Source: Propionibacterium sp.
Lineage (GTDB): Bacteria > Actinomycetota > Actinomycetes > Propionibacteriales > Propionibacteriaceae
Reading direction: 5' to 3'
Assembly: GCA_012837465.1 (NCBI GenBank)
Contig: DURG01000251.1
Location: 1-10,036 of the forward strand
DNA length: 10,036 nt
In this document: piece by piece, positions 5,100 through 10,036 of the stretch
How positions within the stretch are numbered: the stretch's first letter is position 1
Layout of the letters: each line of letters opens with the position of its first letter
Notes under the pieces: model-generated
What the model saw: the letters and a program-made list of their open reading frames with translations, nothing else
Told to the model about the DNA's origin: nothing
The model's database searches: none
Made by a program: the position numbers and the translations under genes

Positions 5100-6083
5100 T
5101 CAGGCTGTCACGTCGGGTTGGATGTCGATCCGCCAGCCGGTCAGGCGGGCCGCCAGCCGGGCGTTCTGGCCCTCGCGTCCGATGGCCAGGGACAGCTGGT
5201 AATCGGGCACGATGGCGCGGCAGGCGCGGGCCTGCTCGTCGACCACGGTCACCGACAGCACCTTGGCCGGGGAGAGTGCGGCGGCGACGAACTGAGTGGG
5301 GTCGTCGGAGTAGTCGACGATGTCGATCTTCTCCTCCCCCAGTTCGTTCGTGACGGCCCGGACGCGCTGGCCCATGGGGCCGATGAAGGCGCCCTTGGCC
5401 GAGACGTTCGGATCCAGTGAGGTGACGGCGATCTTGGTGCGGTGGCCGGCCTCGCGGGCGATCTCCTTGATCTCCACGACGCCCTGGCCCAGTTCCGGCA
5501 CCTCGAGTGCGAAGAGCTTGCGCACCAGGTTGGGGTGGGTGCGCGACACGATGACCTGCGGGCCGCGCAGCTCGCGACGCACGCTCACGACGTAGACGCG
5601 CAGGCGCCGGCCGTGGCTGTAGTCCTCGCCGGGAACCTGCTCGGCCAGCGGCATGAGGGCCTCGAACTTGTCCTGCTCGCCCTTGCTGATGAGCACGCGC
5701 ACGGCCTTGGAGTCGCGGTCCTGCTGCACGATGCCGACGATGACGTCGCCCTCGGTGGCCGCGAAGTGGCCGAACTTCTGGTCGTCCTCGGCCTCGCGGA
5801 TGCGCTGGAAGATCACCTGGCGCGCCGTGGCGGCCGCGATGCGCCCGAAGTCCGCCGGGGTGTCGTCGAAGTAGCCGATGATGTTGTCGTCGTCGTCGAA
5901 CTCGGGCGCCAGCACGGCGGCCTTGCCGGTCTTGCGGTTGATCTCGACCTTCACGCCGCGCAGCGCGTTGGGGGTCTTGTCGTAGGCGTTGAGGAGCGCG
6001 TCCTCGAGCGTCTTCAGCAGGTATTCACGGTCGATGCCGCGTTCGCGCTCGATGAGCGTCAGGGATGCCAGGTCGACGTCCAC
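5100..6083 (-). CDS. nusA: Transcription elongation / termination / antitermination factor NusA
   Basis: A 327-residue protein, the usual short actinobacterial form lacking the C-terminal acidic repeats of E. coli NusA. Domains in order are the RNA-polymerase-binding N-terminal domain (about 1-105, starting after MDVDLASL), an S1 domain (about 108-175, EGDVIVGIV), KH1 (about 180-260, GPMGQR at 235-240) and KH2 (about 265-325, GREGQN at 302-307). NusA binds RNA polymerase and nascent RNA, promotes pausing and termination, and supports rRNA antitermination. The GTG start at 6083 lies one base after the rimP stop and is preceded by purine-rich GAGGAG inside the rimP tail, so the two genes are translationally linked. 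The usual downstream neighbour ylxR is displaced by three genes, and a small terminator-like hairpin follows immediately. Confidence 0.97.
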   Translation of the reverse strand: MDVDLASLTLIERERGIDREYLLKTLEDALLNAYDKTPNALRGVKVEINRKTGKAAVLAPEFDDDDNIIGYFDDTPADFGRIAAATARQVIFQRIREAEDDQKFGHFAATEGDVIVGIVQQDRDSKAVRVLISKGEQDKFEALMPLAEQVPGEDYSHGRRLRVYVVSVRRELRGPQVIVSRTHPNLVRKLFALEVPELGQGVVEIKEIAREAGHRTKIAVTSLDPNVSAKGAFIGPMGQRVRAVTNELGEEKIDIVDYSDDPTQFVAAALSPAKVLSVTVVDEQARACRAIVPDYQLSLAIGREGQNARLAARLTGWRIDIQPDVTA

Positions 6084-6084
6084 G

Positions 6085-6570
6085 TCAGTTCTCCTCTTCC
6101 TCTTCCTCGTCCACCGGGCGGTTCATCTCCACCTGGATGACGGCCTTCTTGATGTCCTCGTACGGCGTTGCCTGCTCGGCGCCGTCGACGTCGAGGATGA
6201 CCTCGGCATCGGTGGCGGACGCGATCCGGCCCGTGGTCTCACCGTCAGCCAGCCACAGCTTCACGAGGCGGCCGGCGTTGCGGCGGTAGTGCTTGGGCTC
6301 GACGAGCGGCTTGCTCACGCCACGCGAGCTGACCTCGAGCGTGTAGGGGTTGTCGCCGACGGCAGGGCTGGCGTCCAGCGCGGCCGACACGGCCGAGGAG
6401 GCCGAGGCGATGTCGTCGAGCAGGGGGCCACGGCCCTTGGGGCCGTCACCGTCGACGGTGATGCGGAGCACTGAGCGCTTTCCCATGCGGGTGACGTCCA
6501 GGCTGTCGAGTTCCAGCCCATGTTCGGCGAGTATGGGCTCGATGACAGCCACCAGCTTGGCTTCTTGCAT
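6085..6570 (-). CDS. rimP: Ribosome maturation factor RimP
   Basis: A 161-residue protein. The N-terminal domain (about 1-88) contains LDVTRMGKRSVLRITVD (24-40) and the strongly conserved YTLEVSSRGVSKPL (76-89). A C-terminal SH3-like domain (about 92-150) follows, then an acidic tail with six consecutive Glu. RimP binds the small subunit and assists 30S assembly. The frame is open far upstream, but the ATG at 6570 is chosen because the protein then starts at the family boundary (MQEAKLV) and GGAG lies seven bases before it. It is the first gene of the rimP-nusA pair and is transcribed divergently from the DUF4439 lipoprotein. The Glu codons (GAG/GAA) at its end also provide the Shine-Dalgarno-like sequence for nusA. 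Confidence 0.95.
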   Translation of the reverse strand: MQEAKLVAVIEPILAEHGLELDSLDVTRMGKRSVLRITVDGDGPKGRGPLLDDIASASSAVSAALDASPAVGDNPYTLEVSSRGVSKPLVEPKHYRRNAGRLVKLWLADGETTGRIASATDAEVILDVDGAEQATPYEDIKKAVIQVEMNRPVDEEEEEEN

Positions 6571-6613
6571 GTCGCGACTCCGTATCCGGTTGTTGGCCTG
6601 ATTGTGAGGACCC

Positions 6614-6619
6614 AGCATA
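6614..6619 (-). promoter_or_regulatory. Possible -10 box of the rimP-nusA operon
   Basis: TATGCT on the minus strand (6619-6614) is a reasonable -10 box and would give a start near 6607 and a leader of roughly 37 bases with GGAG before rimP. No convincing -35 box is visible. It lies in the 100-base divergent gap between rimP and the DUF4439 gene. Confidence 0.3.
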
Positions 6620-6657
6620 CCCACGCGCGCCGCCATGGCTGGAATCCGATGCGCCAC

Positions 6658-6663
6658 TAGGCT
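6658..6663 (+). promoter_or_regulatory. Possible -10 box giving a leaderless DUF4439 transcript
   Basis: TAGGCT fits the actinobacterial TANNNT -10 pattern and ends seven bases before the ATG at 6671, the spacing expected if transcription begins at the start codon. No Shine-Dalgarno sequence precedes the ATG. No good -35 box is seen. Confidence 0.35.
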
Positions 6664-6670
6664 GGCCCTC

Positions 6671-7621
6671 ATGCCGATCACCCGCCGTGCCGCGCTCGCC
6701 GTCCTCGCCCTGGGCGTGACGGGCTGTGCCGGCAGCCCGGTGGTCGTCGGGGATCCGGCCACGGCGCCGGTGCCCACCGAGCCTCCCCCGCCGCCGGAGC
6801 CGACGCGCTCGGCCACCGCGGACGCCGCGCACGTGGCCGTCGCGGAACTGCGGGCGCTGCTCGACGCGTTGCTGCACTCACCCCACTGGGATGCGCAGGA
6901 ATGGACCACGGCGGCCATTGCGCAGGCCGACGGCCACCTGGCCCGGCTCTCCGTGGAGGATCCATTGTCGGGTGCCGAGCAGGAAGAGGCCTTCGAGGTG
7001 CAGATCGGGGCCGCGCACCAGCCGTCGGATCCGATCGTGGCGGTCAACCGCCTCAACGACACCGTCGCCCGCACCGTCGATGCGGCCGAACGTGCGGCAG
7101 CCGACGCGGAGACTCCGGAACAGCGCCTGCTCTACTCGTCACTGGCAACCTCGGTGCTGGGGCTGCACAATCAGACGATCGCACCCATCGAGGGCGATGC
7201 CGCCCCGCGCAGCCTGCAGGACACCACGGTGGAGGCCTCGCTGCCGGTGCTGCTGGGCCACGTGTGGGCGCTCATCTACGGGCTCGGCGTCGGCCTGGGC
7301 AAGCTGCCGAAGGACGACCCGCTGCACGCCGTCGGCGCCGCGCGGCTCACGCAAGCCCGTGAGTTGCGCAACCAGCTGCGTGCGGAGTTGGGGGCAGCCA
7401 CGCCGGAACAGCCCGCAGCATTCGACCTGCCCACGGCCATGGACAGCCCGGCGTCGATCCGCGAAGCTTGGGGCCTACTGGAGGTGCATGTCTTGAACAG
7501 CTATGCGCGGCTCGTGGCCGCAGATTCTGATCCCCGTTGGCGCATCGCCATGCGCAATCAGGTGCAGCCGGTGCAGGCCACCGGCACGGCCCTCACGTGG
7601 TGGCCTGGGTGGTTGGCGTGA
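6671..7621 (+). CDS. Putative lipoprotein with DUF4439 (ferritin-like) domain
   Basis: A 316-residue exported protein. It begins MPITRRAALAVLALGVTGCA: a twin-Arg/hydrophobic signal with lipobox VTGC, so C19 is the predicted lipid-attachment cysteine. A Pro-rich spacer (about 28-46) follows, then a long alpha-helical region. The C-terminal part (about 182-314), with SLPVLLGHVWALIYGLGVG and an ending LTWWPGWLA, resembles DUF4439, a ferritin-like four-helix domain found in actinobacteria. The usual Glu/His metal ligands are not obvious, so metal binding is uncertain. An in-frame ATG at 6635 would only add 12 residues before the signal peptide, and a TANNNT box fits the 6671 start. The stop overlaps the next gene by four bases. 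Mycobacteria carry a comparable pair between rimP and proS (Rv2843/Rv2844, from memory), so the position supports the assignment. Function unknown. Confidence 0.7.
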   Translation: MPITRRAALAVLALGVTGCAGSPVVVGDPATAPVPTEPPPPPEPTRSATADAAHVAVAELRALLDALLHSPHWDAQEWTTAAIAQADGHLARLSVEDPLSGAEQEEAFEVQIGAAHQPSDPIVAVNRLNDTVARTVDAAERAAADAETPEQRLLYSSLATSVLGLHNQTIAPIEGDAAPRSLQDTTVEASLPVLLGHVWALIYGLGVGLGKLPKDDPLHAVGAARLTQARELRNQLRAELGAATPEQPAAFDLPTAMDSPASIREAWGLLEVHVLNSYARLVAADSDPRWRIAMRNQVQPVQATGTALTWWPGWLA

Positions 7622-8076
7622 GCGTGGCACAGGACCTCACCCGCTGGCGCTGGATCGCGCTCGCATTGCTCGCTGCCGTGCTGGTGATCATGATCGCCCC
7701 GACGCTGCCCTTCACCGCCGCGGTCAACGACGGCCGCGACCACATCACCCGGCACACAAGCTGGTTCGATCCGTTCGTCATCGGAGGCGGTGCGAACTTC
7801 AGCGCCTGGCTGGCGATCGCCGCGCTGATCGTCTCCGCGGTGCTGACCGTCCTGGCCGCCACGCGCGCCCGCGCGGGGGCCTCTGGCCCGTACCGCTCCC
7901 CCATGGTCGTCTGCGCCGTGGCCGCCGTGCTGGCTGGCATCGCCGTCGCGTTCGGCGGTGGCGGGAGCGTGTGGGGGTGGGTGGCCGTCGCGCTGCTCGC
8001 CGCGGCGGCCGTCGCCAACTTCCTGCCGACTAGGCCTGCTGGCCGCCCGCTGCTGCCAACGCAACCACCTCGGTGA
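7618..8076 (+). CDS. Small four-helix membrane protein, unknown function
   Basis: With GTG at 7618 the product is 152 residues. Hydrophobic segments lie near 12-30, 63-81, 95-112 and 118-136, so four transmembrane helices are likely. A polar loop (about 36-50, NDGRDHITRHTSW) lies after helix 1, and a short Pro-rich tail ends the protein. The GTG overlaps the DUF4439 stop as GTGA, suggesting translational coupling and a shared function. The frame is open 27 codons further upstream, but that extension is His/Pro-rich, lies inside the DUF4439 gene and looks like out-of-frame sequence. The 3' end overlaps the end of convergent proS by 47 bases. No family is recognised; an alanine-rich membrane protein at the same place in mycobacteria may be its counterpart. 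Confidence 0.65.
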   Translation: MSVAQDLTRWRWIALALLAAVLVIMIAPTLPFTAAVNDGRDHITRHTSWFDPFVIGGGANFSAWLAIAALIVSAVLTVLAATRARAGASGPYRSPMVVCAVAAVLAGIAVAFGGGGSVWGWVAVALLAAAAVANFLPTRPAGRPLLPTQPPR

Positions 8077-9814
8077 CGATGCCGCTGACGGGGACCTCAC
8101 GCTTGTCCCCCGTCGCGCGGGTGCGCAGTTCCACCACGCCGTCGGCCAGGCCGCGGCCGACCACCACGATGATGGGCATGCCCATGATCTCGGAGTCGGC
8201 GAACTTCACGCCGGGGCTGGCCTTGCGGTCGTCGAGAAGGACGTCGAGGCCCCTGGCGTCGAGTTCCTCGGCGATGCGCTGGGCTTCCACGAAGACCTCG
8301 ACGTCCTTGCCGGTGGCGATGACGTGGACCTGGTAGGGCGCCAGCGACACCGGCCAGCTGAGGCCCTTGTCGTCGCTGGTGGCCTCGGCCACGGCGGCCA
8401 CCGCGCGGGAGACGCCCACGCCGTAGGAGCCCATGGTGACGGTGACCAGCTTGCCGTTCTCGTCGAGCACCTTGAGGCCCAGGGCCTCGGCATACTTGCG
8501 GCCGAGCTGGAAGATGTGGCCCATCTCGATGCCACGGGCCAGCGCCAGGGGGCCGGAGCCGTCGGGAGCCGGATCGCCCTGACGCACGTCGGCGACGTCG
8601 AGGATGCCGTCGGCGGTGAAGTCGCGGCCCATGGTGACGCCCGACAGGTGCTGGTCCTTGACGTTCGCGCCGGTCACCCAGTGGGTGCCGGTGACGATGC
8701 GGGGATCGACGAGGTACTCGATCTTCGTGGAGGACTCCTTGCCGAGCACGCGGGTGCCGTCGATGGAGACCGGCGACATGAAGCCGACGACGAGGTCGGG
8801 GAACTTCTTGAAGTCCTCCTCCCCGAACACCTCGGCGACGGCGGGCTCCAGCGCGGCCTCGAGCCGCTTGGCGTCGACCTCGCGGTCACCCGGCAGACCA
8901 ACCGCGAGGGGGCGCTTGGTGCCGTCGGGCTCGGTGACCATGAACAGCACGTTCTTCAGCGTGTCGGCGCCGGTCCAGGTGCGCTCTGGGAAGTCGCGGT
9001 TGAGGATCTCCACGACGGCCTCGATGCTGCCCGCATCCGGCGTCTCCACGACGGCCATCGCGGGTGCGTTGTCGATCGGCAGTTCCGCGGGGGCGGCGAC
9101 GCGCACGGCCTCGACGTTGGCGGTGTAGCCGCCGGGCGAGCGCACGAAGGTGTCCTCGCCGTTGGCGGCAACCGCGAGGAACTCCTCGGAGCGCGAGCCG
9201 CCCATGGCGCCGGCCATGGCGGAGACGATGACGAACTCCAGGCCGAGGCGCTCGAAGATGCGCGTGTAGGCCGTGCGGTGCAGCTGGTAGCTGGCCTCGA
9301 GCCCCGCGTCGTCGACGTCGAAGGAGTACGAGTCCTTCATGATGAACTCGCGTCCGCGCAGCAGGCCCGCGCGAGGGCGCGCCTCGTCGCGGTACTTCGT
9401 CTGGATCTGGTACAGCGACAGCGGGAGGTCCTTGTACGACTTGTACAGGTCCTTCACCATGAGGGTGAACATCTCCTCGTGCGTGGGGCCGAGCAGCATG
9501 TCGGTGCCCTTGCGGTCCACCACGCGGAACAGGTTGTCGCCGTAATCCGTCCACCGGCCGGTCGCCTCGTAGGGTTCGCGCGGCAGCAGCGCCGGGAAGC
9601 GGACCTCCTGTGCGCCGATGGCATTCATCTCCTCGCGGATGATGCGCTCCACCTTCTCCAGCACCTTCAGGCCCAGCGGCAGCCACGAGTAGACGCCGGG
9701 CGCGGCGCGGCGGATGTAGCCGGCGCGGACCAGCCAGCGGTGGCTGGGCACCTCGGCATCCGCGGGATCCTCGCGGAGGGTGCGGACGAACAGTTGGGAC
9801 AGCTTGGCAATCAC
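8030..9814 (-). CDS. proS: Prolyl-tRNA synthetase, bacterial type with editing (INS) domain
   Basis: A 594-residue class II aminoacyl-tRNA synthetase that charges tRNA-Pro with proline. It opens with the family N-terminus (MIAKLSQLFVRTLRE). GPTHEE (109-114) is the TXE loop, motif 2 is in YRDEARPRAGLLRGREF (141-157), and motif 3 is GSYGVGVSR (462-470). The segment between about 224 and 405 is the YbaK-like insertion that clears mischarged Ala-tRNA-Pro; its family K is plausibly the lysine in VLGKESSTK (356-364). The anticodon-binding domain covers about 490-594. Length is normal for bacterial-type ProS. The GTG at 9814 fits the family start; it has no Shine-Dalgarno sequence, but TATTGT sits seven bases upstream, consistent with a leaderless mRNA. 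The gene is convergent with the membrane-protein gene and their ends overlap. Confidence 0.97.
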   Translation of the reverse strand: MIAKLSQLFVRTLREDPADAEVPSHRWLVRAGYIRRAAPGVYSWLPLGLKVLEKVERIIREEMNAIGAQEVRFPALLPREPYEATGRWTDYGDNLFRVVDRKGTDMLLGPTHEEMFTLMVKDLYKSYKDLPLSLYQIQTKYRDEARPRAGLLRGREFIMKDSYSFDVDDAGLEASYQLHRTAYTRIFERLGLEFVIVSAMAGAMGGSRSEEFLAVAANGEDTFVRSPGGYTANVEAVRVAAPAELPIDNAPAMAVVETPDAGSIEAVVEILNRDFPERTWTGADTLKNVLFMVTEPDGTKRPLAVGLPGDREVDAKRLEAALEPAVAEVFGEEDFKKFPDLVVGFMSPVSIDGTRVLGKESSTKIEYLVDPRIVTGTHWVTGANVKDQHLSGVTMGRDFTADGILDVADVRQGDPAPDGSGPLALARGIEMGHIFQLGRKYAEALGLKVLDENGKLVTVTMGSYGVGVSRAVAAVAEATSDDKGLSWPVSLAPYQVHVIATGKDVEVFVEAQRIAEELDARGLDVLLDDRKASPGVKFADSEIMGMPIIVVVGRGLADGVVELRTRATGDKREVPVSGIVTEVVALAAAGGQQA

Positions 9815-9821
9815 GCGTCAC

Positions 9822-9827
9822 ACAATA
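9822..9827 (-). promoter_or_regulatory. Likely -10 box giving a leaderless proS transcript
   Basis: TATTGT on the minus strand ends seven bases before the GTG start at 9814. It fits the TANNNT -10 pattern of actinobacterial housekeeping promoters, and the spacing places the transcription start on the start codon. No Shine-Dalgarno sequence is present, which agrees with leaderless initiation. The -35 region shows no clear match. Confidence 0.45.
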
Positions 9828-9851
9828 GTGGACGACCAACCGGTCCCTGAG

Positions 9852-9885
9852 CGTGCCGCCTGCGACGAAGGAGCAGCGTGGCACG
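9852..9885 (-). other. Hairpin upstream of proS
   Basis: CGTGCC (9852-9857) pairs with GGCACG (9880-9885), with a further CTGC/GCAG inner stem. It lies 25 bases upstream of the candidate proS -10 box. It could be the end of an upstream minus-strand transcript or chance structure; there is no T-tract and no T-box consensus. Confidence 0.25.
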
Positions 9886-9965
9886 TCGAAGGGCCCCCGC
9901 AGCTTCTCCATGGCCTTAGCCACCATCCGCCGTGTCCGGGGAGCGCCGTGCCGCGAGCCTGGTGC

Positions 9966-10034
9966 TCACCCGTCGTCGGCGACCTCGCGGCGTGCTGCAT
10001 TCGGCTCAAAAGATAGCCCGCGGCCCGGCACCTT
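9966..10034 (-). CDS. Possible C-terminal tail of a minus-strand gene entering from the right edge
   Basis: One minus-strand frame is open from the window edge to a TGA at 9968-9966. It encodes 22 residues, from KVPGRGLSFEP to a REVADDG ending, with mostly G/C third positions. It would be the gene upstream of proS. The fragment is too short to recognise a family. A second minus-strand frame is also open from the edge and continues to just before proS, so the choice is weak. Confidence 0.25.
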   Translation of the reverse strand, partial: KVPGRGLSFEPNAARREVADDG

Positions 10035-10036
10035 CC

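Noticed and set aside
6571..7074. Long upstream extension of the rimP frame
   Set aside because: It runs antisense into the DUF4439 gene and has no similarity to RimP; the ATG at 6570 has a good Shine-Dalgarno sequence and the right protein start.
7958..9850. Plus-strand open frame of 630 codons
   Set aside because: It is antisense to proS over nearly its whole length and is rich in Gly/His/Asp/Val without family motifs.
9841..9900. T-box riboswitch before proS
   Set aside because: The TGGCAC stretch recalls a T-box, but there is no specifier-loop architecture or full consensus, and proS appears to be transcribed from its own start codon.
1..10036. Mobile element, phage or defence system
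   Set aside because: No transposase, integrase, direct repeats, CRISPR repeats or defence domains were seen; all recognised genes are chromosomal housekeeping or envelope genes.

Overview
The window reads as chromosomal DNA of a high-GC actinobacterium. The signs are strong G/C bias at third codon positions, GTG starts, an RpfB-type resuscitation factor, likely leaderless transcripts, and the proS / DUF4439 + membrane protein / rimP-nusA / ylxR-infB neighbourhood known from mycobacteria and relatives. Propionibacteriales is my best guess at order level, from the general look of the proteins; nothing here fixes genus or species.

Layout, left to right. On the minus strand: the N-terminal part of infB (1-272), a structured infB leader with three chained mini-ORFs (273-411), ylxR (412-660), a lipoteichoic-acid-synthase-like membrane phosphatase/sulfatase-fold protein (670-2535), a baeRF family 3 protein (2597-3709), an rpfB-like gene (3821-4996), nusA (5100-6083) and rimP (6085-6570). 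On the plus strand: a DUF4439 lipoprotein (6671-7621) and a four-helix membrane protein (7618-8076). On the minus strand again: proS (8030-9814). The last 222 bases hold the proS promoter region and possibly the C-terminus of another minus-strand gene. No insertion sequence, phage, CRISPR, tRNA or rRNA signature was seen.

How the genes work together. rimP, nusA, ylxR, infB and proS are translation and transcription housekeeping genes. In many bacteria rimP-nusA-ylxR-infB is one continuous operon. Here it is split: rpfB, baeRF and the LTA-synthase-like gene lie between nusA and ylxR. Weak terminator and promoter signals follow nusA, a perfect 16-bp hairpin separates rpfB from baeRF, and a promoter-like sequence precedes the LTA-synthase-like gene, whose stop lies only 9 bases before ylxR. 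ylxR-infB may therefore now depend on the promoter of a cell-envelope gene.

The most unusual element is the infB leader. Three very short reading frames (MTTR, MSTQR, MTKHN) are linked head to tail by ATGA stop/start overlaps. The last stop sits at the foot of a hairpin just upstream of the infB Shine-Dalgarno sequence. This looks like a termination-reinitiation relay that could tune initiation factor 2 synthesis.
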